Shown here: positions 7,269 through 14,899 of the stretch, piece by piece | Layout of the letters: every line of letters starts with the position of its first letter | How positions within the stretch are numbered: position 1 is the first letter of the stretch | From: Betaproteobacteria bacterium | GTDB taxonomy: Bacteria; Pseudomonadota; Gammaproteobacteria; Burkholderiales; Rhodocyclaceae | Length of the DNA: 64,000 nt | Assembly (NCBI GenBank): GCA_016194935.1 | Contig: JACQAO010000032.1 | Location: 18,588-82,587 of the forward strand | Direction: 5' to 3' | The notes under the pieces: generated by a model | What the model was told of the DNA's origin: nothing | Seen by the model: the letters and a program-made list of their open reading frames with translations, nothing else | The model's database searches: none | Position numbers and translations under genes: made by a program

Positions 7269-8216
7269 ATGAACTCTATGACCTCTCCCGAACTCTCTAT
7301 CGTCATCCCCGTGTATAACGAGGAATCCGGCCTTGCCGCGTTGTTCGACCGGCTCTATCCGGCGCTTGATGCGCTCGGCGCTTCCTACGAAGTGATTTTC
7401 ATCAACGACGGCAGCCGCGACCGTTCTGCGGCGATTCTGCGCGAACAGTTCCAGCAGCGTCCAGAGGTAACTCGCGTCATTTTATTCGCCGGGAACTTCG
7501 GTCAGCACATGGCGATCATGGCCGGCTTCGAGCAAAGTCGCGGCGAGATCGTCATAACGCTGGACGCCGATCTGCAAAATCCGCCGGAAGATATCGGCGC
7601 GCTGGCAGCGAAAATGCGCGAGGGTCACGACTATGTCGGCAGCATCCGTCGCAACCGCCAGGATTCGGCTTTCCGGCGCTACGCCTCGCGCGCCATGAAT
7701 GGACTGCGCGAGAAAATTACCCGCATCAAGATGACCGACCAGGGCTGCATGATGCGCGCCTACTCGCGCTCCATCGTCGATGCCATCAACAGTTGCCGGG
7801 AAGTCAGCACTTTCATTCCCGCGCTCGGCTACACTTTCGCGCAGCGTCCCACCGAGATCGAGATCGGCCACGAGGAGCGTCACTCGGGCGACTCCAAATA
7901 TTCCCTGTACAGCCTCATCCGCCTCAATTTCGACCTGATGACCGGTTTCTCGCTGGTGCCGCTGCAATGGTTCTCCATGCTCGGCATGGGCATCTCGCTG
8001 CTTTCGGCGCTGTTCGTGGTGTTGCTGGCGGTACGCCGGATCATCGTCGGGCCGGAGGCGGAGGGACTGTTCACCCTGTTCGGCATTGCCTTCTTCCTGA
8101 TCGGCCTGACCCTGTTCGGCGTCGGCCTGCTCGGCGAATATGTCGGACGCATCTACCAGCAGGTACGCCACCGACCGCGCTATCTGGTCGAGGCGATCCT
8201 TGAGCGCAAGGAATGA
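7269..8216 (+). CDS. arnC: Undecaprenyl-phosphate Ara4FN transferase-like glycosyltransferase
   Basis: 315 residues. GT2 fold: SIVIPVYNEESGLAALF, EVIFINDGSRD, a TLDADLQNPPED metal/sugar-nucleotide motif around residues 98-109, and two C-terminal membrane helices at about 235-262 and 270-295, ending LGEYVGRIYQQVRHRPRYLV. This is the ArnC arrangement; ArnC transfers 4-deoxy-4-formamido-arabinose to undecaprenyl phosphate at the inner membrane. Dolichol-phosphate-mannose-synthase-like enzymes share the fold, but the following arnA and arnD genes decide the call. It overlaps the next gene by four bases. Confidence 0.9.
   Translation: MNSMTSPELSIVIPVYNEESGLAALFDRLYPALDALGASYEVIFINDGSRDRSAAILREQFQQRPEVTRVILFAGNFGQHMAIMAGFEQSRGEIVITLDADLQNPPEDIGALAAKMREGHDYVGSIRRNRQDSAFRRYASRAMNGLREKITRIKMTDQGCMMRAYSRSIVDAINSCREVSTFIPALGYTFAQRPTEIEIGHEERHSGDSKYSLYSLIRLNFDLMTGFSLVPLQWFSMLGMGISLLSALFVVLLAVRRIIVGPEAEGLFTLFGIAFFLIGLTLFGVGLLGEYVGRIYQQVRHRPRYLVEAILERKE
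7296..7343 (+). repeat. Direct repeat, copy 2 (inside arnC)
   Basis: Partner of 6658-6705; 44 of 48 bases are identical. It encodes the SIVIPVYNEESG region of the intact ArnC. Confidence 0.85.
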
Positions 8217-9172
8217 CCCGCGCCGTTGTTTTTGCCTACCACAATGTCGGCGTGCGCTGCCTGTCGGTACTGCTGGCGCAGGGCGTCGATGTGGCGCTGG
8301 TGGTCACGCATAGCGATAATCCAGATGAAGCCATCTGGTTCGACAGCGTTGCCGCACTCGCCGAACTGCATGGCATTCCCACCATCACGCCGGAAAATCC
8401 CAACGACCCGAAAATCGTCGCGCGCATCGCGGCGCTGGCGCCGGACTTTATTTTTTCTTTCTACTATCGGCTGATGCTCAAGGCGCCGCTGCTGGCAGCC
8501 GCCGCGCGCGGCGCCTACAACCTGCACGGTTCGCTACTGCCCAAGTACCGGGGCCGGGTACCGGTCAACTGGGCGGTGCTGCACGGTGAACGCGAAACCG
8601 GCGCGACCCTGCATCGTATGCTGGAGAAGCCGGATGCCGGCGAGATCGTGGCGCAGCAAGCCGTGCCGATCTTGCCCGACGACACCGCACACACTGTGTT
8701 CGGCAAGGTCACGCTGGCCGCAGAAATGGCCCTAGCCCGCGTGCTGCCTGCGCTGGTCGCCGGCACGGCCCCACACATCAAGCAAGACCTGACACAGGGC
8801 GCTTACTTCGGCGGACGCAAGCCGGGAGATGGCCGCATCGACTGGTCGCAACCGGCGCAGGCAATCCACAACCTGGTGCGCGCCGTCGCGCCGCCGTATC
8901 CCGGCGCTTTCTGCGATCTTTCGTCTGGACGCCTGCGCGTACTCGCCACCCTGCATCCAACGGGCGAGATGGGACATTGCGGCAGCCCGGCGCTGCTGGT
9001 GCGCAACGGGCAACTGCTGGCTGAATGCGGCGACCGGCGGTTGCTGCGCCTGCTTGCGGTAGAATTCGCGGGTCAGCCAATAACAACAGCACAATGGCTG
9101 GCCAAATTCGGGTCGGCGCCTGTGCACCCGACTCCCAGCGAAACTTCCAATACATCACTTCTTCCAAAATGA
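8213..9172 (+). CDS. arnA: UDP-Ara4N formyltransferase (ArnA N-terminal domain as separate protein)
   Basis: 319 residues of the methionyl-tRNA formyltransferase-like fold. The catalytic triad is visible: N103 and H105 in [14 protein letters not shown] and D141 in PDAGEIV. A C-terminal OB-like domain follows. In E. coli this activity is the N-terminal half of bifunctional ArnA; here it is a free-standing gene whose stop overlaps the next start by four bases (ATGA). It would formylate UDP-L-Ara4N with 10-formyl-tetrahydrofolate before ArnC acts. Confidence 0.88.
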   Translation: MTRAVVFAYHNVGVRCLSVLLAQGVDVALVVTHSDNPDEAIWFDSVAALAELHGIPTITPENPNDPKIVARIAALAPDFIFSFYYRLMLKAPLLAAAARGAYNLHGSLLPKYRGRVPVNWAVLHGERETGATLHRMLEKPDAGEIVAQQAVPILPDDTAHTVFGKVTLAAEMALARVLPALVAGTAPHIKQDLTQGAYFGGRKPGDGRIDWSQPAQAIHNLVRAVAPPYPGAFCDLSSGRLRVLATLHPTGEMGHCGSPALLVRNGQLLAECGDRRLLRLLAVEFAGQPITTAQWLAKFGSAPVHPTPSETSNTSLLPK

Positions 9173-10212
9173 AAAAAGTCCTCATCCTCGGCGTCAATGG
9201 TTTCATCGGCCACCACCTTTCCCAGCGCATCATGGACACCACCGACTGGGAAGTTTATGGCATGGACATGAACTCCGAGCGCGTCACCGATCTGATGAAT
9301 AATCCTCGCTTTCACTTCTTCGAAGGCGACATCATGATCAACAAGGAGTGGATCGAGTACCACGTCCGCAAGTGCGACGTGATCCTGCCGCTGGTCGCCA
9401 TCGCCACGCCGGCCACTTACGTCAAGGAACCGCTGCGCGTCTTCGAGCTGGACTTCGAGGCCAACCTGCCCATCGTCCGCCAGGCGGTGAAATACAAGAA
9501 GCGCGTGGTCTTCCCTTCCACTTCCGAAGTGTATGGCATGTGCCAGGACGCCGAGTTCGACCCGGAAAATTCCAACCTGATCCTCGGCCCGATCAACAAG
9601 CCGCGCTGGATTTACTCCTGCGCCAAGCAGATGATGGATCGCGTCATCGCCGCCTACGGCCAGCAGGAAGGCCTGGAATACACACTGTTCCGGCCCTTCA
9701 ACTGGATCGGCCCCGGCCTCGATTCGATCTACACGCCGAAGGAAGGCAGCTCGCGCGTCATCACCCAGTTCCTCGGCCACATTGTGCGCGGCGAACCGAT
9801 CAAGCTGGTCGACGGCGGCGCGCAGAAACGTTCCTTTACCTATGTCTCGGACGGCATCGACGCGCTGATGAAAATCATCGCCAACCCGGGAGGCGTCGCC
9901 AGCGGCAAGATTTACAACATCGGCAACCCCAAGAATAATTACTCCATCCGCGAACTGGCGACCCTGATGCTCGATCTGGCGAAGCAGTATCCGGAATATG
10001 CCGAAGGACTGGCCAAAGTGAAGGTCGTCGAGACCACTTCGGGCGAGTATTACGGCAAAGGCTACCAGGACACCCAGCACCGCGTGCCGAAGATCACCAA
10101 CACCATGGCCGATCTCGACTGGGCGCCCAAGATCGGTTTCGAGGAGGCGCTGCGCGGCATCTTCGAAGCCTACCGCAACGATGTCGCCGCCGCACGTCAG
10201 TTGATGGATTAG
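9169..10212 (+). CDS. UDP-glucuronate decarboxylase (ArnA C-terminal domain as separate protein)
   Basis: 347 residues of the extended SDR/epimerase family. It shows the NAD-binding [10 protein letters not shown], the catalytic PSTSEVYG serine/threonine region and Y-x3-K in [10 protein letters not shown], then [11 protein letters not shown]. This is the C-terminal half of ArnA, which oxidatively decarboxylates UDP-glucuronate to UDP-Ara4O. The start is ATG 9169 in ATGA overlap with the formyltransferase. Splitting ArnA in two is seen in other proteobacteria and does not imply loss of function. Confidence 0.88.
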   Translation: MKKVLILGVNGFIGHHLSQRIMDTTDWEVYGMDMNSERVTDLMNNPRFHFFEGDIMINKEWIEYHVRKCDVILPLVAIATPATYVKEPLRVFELDFEANLPIVRQAVKYKKRVVFPSTSEVYGMCQDAEFDPENSNLILGPINKPRWIYSCAKQMMDRVIAAYGQQEGLEYTLFRPFNWIGPGLDSIYTPKEGSSRVITQFLGHIVRGEPIKLVDGGAQKRSFTYVSDGIDALMKIIANPGGVASGKIYNIGNPKNNYSIRELATLMLDLAKQYPEYAEGLAKVKVVETTSGEYYGKGYQDTQHRVPKITNTMADLDWAPKIGFEEALRGIFEAYRNDVAAARQLMD

Positions 10213-10216
10213 GAGC

Positions 10217-11158
10217 GTGGCGAAGCTCGCTCTCAAGATCGACATCGATACTTATCGCGGAACGCTGCAAGGCGTGCCGCGATTGCTGGAAGTTTTGCGC
10301 CGCTTCGATGCGCAGGCCACGTTCCTGTTCTCGCTCGGCCCGGACCATACCGGGCGCGCCCTCAAGCGCGCATTACGCCCTGGTTTCGTGAAAAAGGTTT
10401 CGCGTACTTCGGTGGTCTCGCACTACGGCTTGAAGACGTTGCTCTATGGGACGCTGCTGCCAGGGCCGGACATCGGCAAAAACTGCGCCGACATCCTGCG
10501 CGGCGTGCGCGACTCGGGGCACGAGGTCGGCATCCACTGCTGGGATCACGTCAAATGGCAGGACGGCGTCGAGCACGCCGACATGGCGTGGACCGAAAGT
10601 GAAATGGGCCGCGCCTGCGCCCGCTATCAGGAAATTTTCGGCACTGCGCCGCAAACCCACGGCGCCGCCGGCTGGCAGATGAATCCCCATGCGCTACGCC
10701 TGACCCAGCGGTTGGGCTTCGCTTACGCTTCCGACACGCGCGGCAGCCACCCCTTCATGCCGATCTGCAACGGCGAGTTGATCCTTTGCCCACAACTGCC
10801 GACGACCTTGCCGACGCTCGACGAATTGATCGGCATGAATGGCGTCACCGCCGACAACGTCCATGAGCATCTGCTCACACTCACGCAGGCGACGCCCGCT
10901 CACCCGGACTTCAAGGGCCACATCTACACCCTGCATGCCGAACTGGAAGGCATGAAGCTGCTGCCGGTCTTCGAACGCCTGCTGGCCGGCTGGTGCGAAC
11001 AAGGCTATGCGTTCACCCCGACGCAAGCCATTTTTAACGCACTCGATCCGGCCAAGCTGCCGCGCCACGAAGTGATTCGCGGCGAATTGCCGGGCCGCTC
11101 CGGCACCTTGATGTTGCAAGGGGAAAAATTTCTCTCCTCCTGGAAACTCGCTGCCTGA
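10217..11158 (+). CDS. arnD: ArnD-like polysaccharide deacetylase (deformylase)
   Basis: 313 residues beginning with GTG at 10217. NodB-type deacetylase fold: the first motif KIDIDTYRG carries the catalytic Asp, and the metal motif is H-x3-H in HEVGIHCWDH. ArnD removes the formyl group from undecaprenyl-phosphate-Ara4FN so that L-Ara4N can be flipped and used by ArnT. It follows the ArnA dehydrogenase gene by four bases. arnB, arnT and the arnEF flippase genes are not in the window, so the pathway must be completed elsewhere or is incomplete. Confidence 0.9.
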   Translation: MAKLALKIDIDTYRGTLQGVPRLLEVLRRFDAQATFLFSLGPDHTGRALKRALRPGFVKKVSRTSVVSHYGLKTLLYGTLLPGPDIGKNCADILRGVRDSGHEVGIHCWDHVKWQDGVEHADMAWTESEMGRACARYQEIFGTAPQTHGAAGWQMNPHALRLTQRLGFAYASDTRGSHPFMPICNGELILCPQLPTTLPTLDELIGMNGVTADNVHEHLLTLTQATPAHPDFKGHIYTLHAELEGMKLLPVFERLLAGWCEQGYAFTPTQAIFNALDPAKLPRHEVIRGELPGRSGTLMLQGEKFLSSWKLAA

Positions 11159-11180
11159 TGAAAATAGGAGTTCAAGGAAA

Positions 11181-11639
11181 ATGATGATCGACCAAGCTGT
11201 TCCGGATTTTTCCCTGCCTGCCACCGGCGGAAAAACTTTTCAGCTTTCCGCCGAGCGTGGCCGGATGCTGGTGCTCTACTTCTACCCGAAAGACAACACT
11301 CCCGGCTGCACCACCGAAGCCGGCCAGTTCCGTGATCTGCACGGCGAGTTCGGCAAACTCGGCTGCAATGTCTATGGCATTTCGCGCGACAACATCAGGT
11401 CGCACGAAACCTTCAAGGCCAATCTGGAACTGCCTTTCGATCTGCTGGTCGATGCCGAGGAAATTGCCTGTACTTTGTTCGACGTCATCAAGCTGAAGAA
11501 TATGTATGGTAAACAGGTACGGAGCATAGATCGCAGCAGTTTTCTGATCGATGCTAATGGCATCCTGCGGCGCGAGTGGCGCACCGTCAAAGCAGATGGG
11601 CATGCCACAGAAGTTCTCGCCGCCGCACAATCACTTTAA
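11181..11639 (+). CDS. bcp: Bcp/PrxQ-like thiol peroxidase lacking the usual resolving Cys
   Basis: 152 residues of the AhpC/TSA family, Bcp (PrxQ) branch: VPDFSLPATGGKTFQLS, LYFYPKDNTPGCTTEAGQF and the SSFLID strand. The peroxidatic Cys is C43. The resolving Cys five residues later in many Bcp proteins is Gly48 here, so it should act as a 1-Cys type or use another partner. The alternative ATG at 11184 would remove one residue. It stands between arnD and phoH on the same strand. Confidence 0.88.
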   Translation: MMIDQAVPDFSLPATGGKTFQLSAERGRMLVLYFYPKDNTPGCTTEAGQFRDLHGEFGKLGCNVYGISRDNIRSHETFKANLELPFDLLVDAEEIACTLFDVIKLKNMYGKQVRSIDRSSFLIDANGILRREWRTVKADGHATEVLAAAQSL

Positions 11640-11656
11640 TTTTTTCCGGACCCCTG

Positions 11657-13099
11657 ATGAACGCCAAGCACAGCGCCTCAAGTAAAGCCCACAAACCTGC
11701 CAAACAAACCAAGCTGTTTGTGCTCGACACCAATGTGCTGATGCACGACCCGACCAGCCTGTTCCGCTTTGAGGAACACGACATCTACGTGCCGATGATG
11801 ACGCTGGAGGAACTCGACGCCAACAAGAAAGGCATGACCGAAGTGGCGCGCAACACCCGCCAGGCCAGCCGCCTGCTGGATGATGTTGTGTCGGCCTGCG
11901 AGGACGACATCAAGGATGGCATTCCGCTCCAGCAGGCTTCGCGCGAGCTGGCCAGCGGTCGCCTGTTCCTGCAAACCGAGGCGATCAACGGCATCATTCC
12001 GCCGTCGCTGCCGACCGCCAAGGCCGACAACCAGATCATCGCGGTGGTGATGCACCTGTGCGAAAAATTTCCCAAGCGCCCGGTGATCCTGGTGTCGAAA
12101 GACATCAACATGCGTATCAAGGCCCGTGCGCTGGGCCTGGCGGCGCAGGACTACTTCAACGACAAGGTGCTGGAGGATACCGACCTCCTCTACACCGGCG
12201 CCCGCGAACTGGCCGGCGATTTCTGGGACAAACACGCCAAGGGGCTGGAGTCGTGGAAGCAGGAGTCGCGCACCCTGTACCGCATCAAAGGCCCGCTCTG
12301 CCCGGAACTGCTGCTCAACGAATTTGTCTGGCAGGAAGGCGCGCAACCGCTCTACGCCCTGGTGCGCGAAGCCGGCGGCAAGAGCGCGGTGCTGGAAACC
12401 CTGACCGACTACACCCACCAGAAAAACGCCGTATGGGGCGTCACGGCGCGCAACCGCGAACAGAATTTCGCGCTTAACCTGCTGATGAATCCCGACATCG
12501 ACTTCGTCACCCTGCTGGGTCAGGCCGGCACCGGCAAGACCTTGCTGACGCTGGCCGCCAGCCTCACCCAGGTGCTCGAAAGCAAACGCTATTCGGAGAT
12601 CATCATCACCCGCGTCACCGTGCCGGTGGGCGAAGACATCGGCTTCCTGCCCGGCACCGAAGAAGAAAAAATGACGCCGTGGATGGGCGCGCTCGACGAT
12701 AACCTCGACGTACTCAACCGTCCCGCCGACGATGCCGCTACCGGCGGCGTCGGCGACTGGGGCCGCGCCGCAACCATGGACCTGATCCGCAGCCGCATCA
12801 AGATCAAATCGCTCAACTTCATGCGTGGCCGCACCTTCATCAACAAATTCCTCATCATCGACGAAGCGCAGAACCTCACGCCGAAACAGATGAAGACCCT
12901 CATCACCCGCGCCGGCCCCGGCACCAAGGTGGTGTGCATGGGCAACATCGCGCAGATCGACACGCCCTACCTGACCGAGGGCAGTTCGGGACTCACCTAT
13001 GTGGTGGATCGCTTCAAGGGCTGGGCGCATTCCGGCCACATCACGCTGCAACGCGGGGAGCGTTCGCGGCTGGCGGATCACGCCGGCGAAGTGCTGTAG
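11657..13099 (+). CDS. phoH: PIN-PhoH ATPase
   Basis: 480 residues with two domains. Residues about 20-150 form a PIN nuclease domain (KLFVLDTNVLMHDP...), and residues about 245 onward form the PhoH P-loop domain with Walker A GQAGTGKT near residue 288 and Walker B FLIIDEAQNL near 400. Such PIN-PhoH fusions (YlaK-like) are RNA helicase/nuclease proteins. The start is ATG 11657; an upstream in-frame ATG lies inside the bcp gene and is unlikely. Its last 14 codons and downstream hairpin are repeated at 13916-13990. Confidence 0.9.
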   Translation: MNAKHSASSKAHKPAKQTKLFVLDTNVLMHDPTSLFRFEEHDIYVPMMTLEELDANKKGMTEVARNTRQASRLLDDVVSACEDDIKDGIPLQQASRELASGRLFLQTEAINGIIPPSLPTAKADNQIIAVVMHLCEKFPKRPVILVSKDINMRIKARALGLAAQDYFNDKVLEDTDLLYTGARELAGDFWDKHAKGLESWKQESRTLYRIKGPLCPELLLNEFVWQEGAQPLYALVREAGGKSAVLETLTDYTHQKNAVWGVTARNREQNFALNLLMNPDIDFVTLLGQAGTGKTLLTLAASLTQVLESKRYSEIIITRVTVPVGEDIGFLPGTEEEKMTPWMGALDDNLDVLNRPADDAATGGVGDWGRAATMDLIRSRIKIKSLNFMRGRTFINKFLIIDEAQNLTPKQMKTLITRAGPGTKVVCMGNIAQIDTPYLTEGSSGLTYVVDRFKGWAHSGHITLQRGERSRLADHAGEVL

Positions 13100-13132
13100 T
13101 ACCTGTGGTCGATTGCCGGGTCTTCTCCCGGC
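13058..13132 (+). repeat. phoH 3' end, copy 1
   Basis: The last codons of phoH (ERSRLAD.AGEVL and stop) plus the start of the downstream hairpin. Aligned without gaps to 13916-13990, 62 of 75 bases agree. Three of the four coding differences are synonymous. The hairpin in this copy keeps six pairs (GCCGGG / CCCGGC at 13115-13132). Confidence 0.85.
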
Positions 13133-13171
13133 GGACCAGGTACTTTCTGGTCGCGCGAATTGCCCAGGCGC

Positions 13172-13199
13172 TTGCCGGATATACCTGTTCATGTATAAT
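13172..13199 (+). promoter_or_regulatory. Promoter and dyad of the HigBA-like module
   Basis: TTGCCG (13172-13177), 16 bases, then a perfect TATAAT (13194-13199), six bases before the toxin ATG. TATAC (13180-13184) and GTATA (13193-13197) form a dyad overlapping the -10, suited to repression by the antitoxin. Confidence 0.6.
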
Positions 13200-13204
13200 A
13201 AAAC

Positions 13205-13576
13205 ATGCCCGACAAGCCGCTCGAATGGATAGGCAGCAGCCACAAAGACCTGATGGCATTGCCTGTCGACGTAAGGCGATTATTTGGCTACGCACTTTCT
13301 CTCGCTCAAGCCGGCGATCAACACGATGCGGCGAAGGTGCTCAAGGGCTTTGGCAGCGCCGGGGTGCTTGAGGTTGTTGAAGACGATGCCGGCGGCACCT
13401 ATCGCGCCGTGTATACCGTGAAGTTCAAAGAAGCTGTATTTGTCCTTCATTGCTTCCAGAAAAAGAGCAAGAGCGGAATCGCGACGCCGAAAGAGGTTAT
13501 AGCCATCATTCGCGCCAGGTTGAAAGTGGCTGAGACGCTTGCAAAGGAGCTACGAAATGAAAAAACGACTCGTTGA
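13205..13576 (+). CDS. higB: HigB-like toxin (phage Gp49-like / RelE superfamily)
   Basis: 123 residues of the Gp49-like HigB family: PLEWIGSSHKDLMALPVDVRRLFGYAL, then VLEVVEDDAGGTYRAVYTVKF and VLHCFQKKSKSGIATPKEV. These are the usual blocks, with a basic C-terminus used in ribosome-dependent mRNA cleavage. Toxin-first order and an overlap of 20 bases with the antitoxin are typical of higBA. A strong promoter lies just upstream. Confidence 0.88.
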   Translation: MPDKPLEWIGSSHKDLMALPVDVRRLFGYALSLAQAGDQHDAAKVLKGFGSAGVLEVVEDDAGGTYRAVYTVKFKEAVFVLHCFQKKSKSGIATPKEVIAIIRARLKVAETLAKELRNEKTTR

Positions 13577-13892
13577 CGGTGTTGAGGTGCAACGTAGTTC
13601 CGGCAATGCCTTTGCCGATTTAGGCCTGCCAGATGCCGACAAGCTCAAGATCAAGTCCGGACTAGTGATAGAGATCAGGAAGGCCATGCGCAGACTCGGG
13701 CTTACCCAGCAAGAAGCGGCAAAGCGCATGGGAATCACGCAACCCAAGGTGTCCGACATGATGCGCGGAGATTTCTCCAATCTGTCCGAGCGCAAATTGA
13801 TGGATTGCCTGAATCGTCTTGGCTACGACATCGAAATCAAGGTGAAGCCGGCGACCCATCCGATTGGCCATTTGCTGTTAGCCATCGCGTAA
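13557..13892 (+). CDS. higA: HigA-like XRE antitoxin
   Basis: 111 residues. The helix-turn-helix is clear: RRLGLTQQEAAKRMGITQPK followed by VSDMMRGDFSNLSERKLMDCL. The start ATG 13557 is supported by AAGGAG at 13544-13549. It is the partner of the HigB-like toxin. Homology to the phoH tail begins shortly after its stop. Confidence 0.88.
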   Translation: MKKRLVDGVEVQRSSGNAFADLGLPDADKLKIKSGLVIEIRKAMRRLGLTQQEAAKRMGITQPKVSDMMRGDFSNLSERKLMDCLNRLGYDIEIKVKPATHPIGHLLLAIA

Positions 13893-13915
13893 CGCTCTGG
13901 ATGCAGAAGAGCGAC

Positions 13916-13990
13916 GAACGCTCGCGGCTGGCGGATCTCGCCGGCGAGGTGCTGTAGTTCCTGATCTCGATTGCCGGGCTTCGCCCCGGC
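13916..13990 (+). repeat. phoH 3' end, copy 2 (detached)
   Basis: Reads E-R-S-R-L-A-D-L-A-G-E-V-L-stop, matching the PhoH C-terminus, but separated from phoH by the HigBA module. The frame is open backwards only to the antitoxin stop (Leu-Trp-Met-Gln-Lys before it). This copy keeps the better hairpin, so it may be the original end of phoH. Confidence 0.8.
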
Positions 13991-13994
13991 AATC
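13969..13994 (+). terminator. Perfect 10-pair hairpin after phoH tail copy 2
   Basis: GATTGCCGGG, loop of six, CCCGGCAATC. The stem is perfect; no clear T-tract follows. The equivalent hairpin after the intact phoH is shortened to six pairs. Confidence 0.55.
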
Positions 13995-14067
13995 CCCACA
14001 CAACGTATCCTGATGATTCAATCCCCGCCCGCCTAGGCAAAGTTCGCAAACCTGGTGTGTTCGCCGA

Positions 14068-14391
14068 TTATGCCGCTTCGATAGTATGCACATCGAAGGC
14101 CAGCTTGAGCCAATGACGCACGGCGCCGAAAATCGCAGCGAGGTTGTCCATGCTCGGATTTCCCCGTGCCGACAGCATACGATGCAGGCTCTTGCTCGGT
14201 TTCTCCGTGATCTCTGCAAGTTGTTCGAATCCGATGGTGGCGTTAACCAGATCGCGGAGTATGAGCCGTGCAGTTTCCGGCTCACCGCTCAAAAACAGTG
14301 TTGCTGCCTCATCGAGAAGCGCCTTGGCGAACCGAGGGTCGCGCTCAACGCGCTCAATGACGGTTTGCTTGAAGTTGCGAGTCAATGCCAT
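14068..14391 (-). CDS. Antitoxin with HTH domain (addiction module antidote)
   Basis: 107 residues. The C-terminal half has a helix-turn-helix: GFEQLAEITEKPSKSLHRML followed by SARGNPSMDNLAAIFGAV, as in the probable addiction-module antidote proteins. The N-terminal half is helical and would contact the toxin. It begins four bases after the toxin stop, giving toxin-first order on the minus strand. This module converges on the HigBA module at 13205-13892. Confidence 0.82.
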   Translation of the reverse strand: MALTRNFKQTVIERVERDPRFAKALLDEAATLFLSGEPETARLILRDLVNATIGFEQLAEITEKPSKSLHRMLSARGNPSMDNLAAIFGAVRHWLKLAFDVHTIEAA

Positions 14392-14395
14392 ATGC

Positions 14396-14743
14396 TTACC
14401 TTTTTACTTTCTTCGCCGTGACCAAGATTTTCTTCCGTTCTTTGTATTCAGCATGCAATGTCTTGGCCTGGTCGATATCCTTTTGCTGCGCGCGCTTCGT
14501 ACCGCCGCCAAACAGGATGATGAGCGATTCGCCATCCCGCGCCAGGTATATGCGATAACCCGGCCCCCAGTCGATGACGTACTCGCCGATCCCATCAAAC
14601 CATTTCACGCTGGCTGTGTTTCCAAGCTCCAATCGAAGTTTGGCAGTCACCACCTTTGCCGCAGCTTGAACATCCAGGCGGTCGAACCATGCCTTGTAAG
14701 GATTCGAACCATCGGCACGCAGGTATTCTTGAACCTTGATCAT
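14396..14743 (-). CDS. RelE/ParE superfamily toxin (addiction module killer type)
   Basis: 115 residues: FDRLDVQAAAKVVTAKLRLE, then GEYVIDWGPGYRIYLARDGESLIILFGGG and KRAQQKDIDQAKTLHAEY. These are the blocks of the phage-derived killer-protein branch of RelE/HigB. The basic tail (KERKKILVTAKKVKR) is usual. It is encoded upstream of its antitoxin. Confidence 0.85.
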   Translation of the reverse strand: MIKVQEYLRADGSNPYKAWFDRLDVQAAAKVVTAKLRLELGNTASVKWFDGIGEYVIDWGPGYRIYLARDGESLIILFGGGTKRAQQKDIDQAKTLHAEYKERKKILVTAKKVKR

Positions 14744-14899
14744 CGCTGATTAATTAATAGTAACACATATGATACCAAACAGATCGTGTATCAGGAAACA
14801 TTTGTTGTGTTGGCATACGGCATCCGATTGAGACGAGCTTGAAATCCAAAGTCCGCCCGCGCAGGAAAGCTCACAAACCTCAGTGACAACCGGCCTGAA

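Noticed and set aside
9073..10245. 390-codon minus-strand frame opposite the ArnA decarboxylase gene
   Set aside because: Shadow of a strongly conserved plus-strand gene.
11678..13243. 521-codon open frame antisense to phoH
   Set aside because: Shadow frame from high GC third positions; His/Arg/Gln-rich composition without domain patterns.
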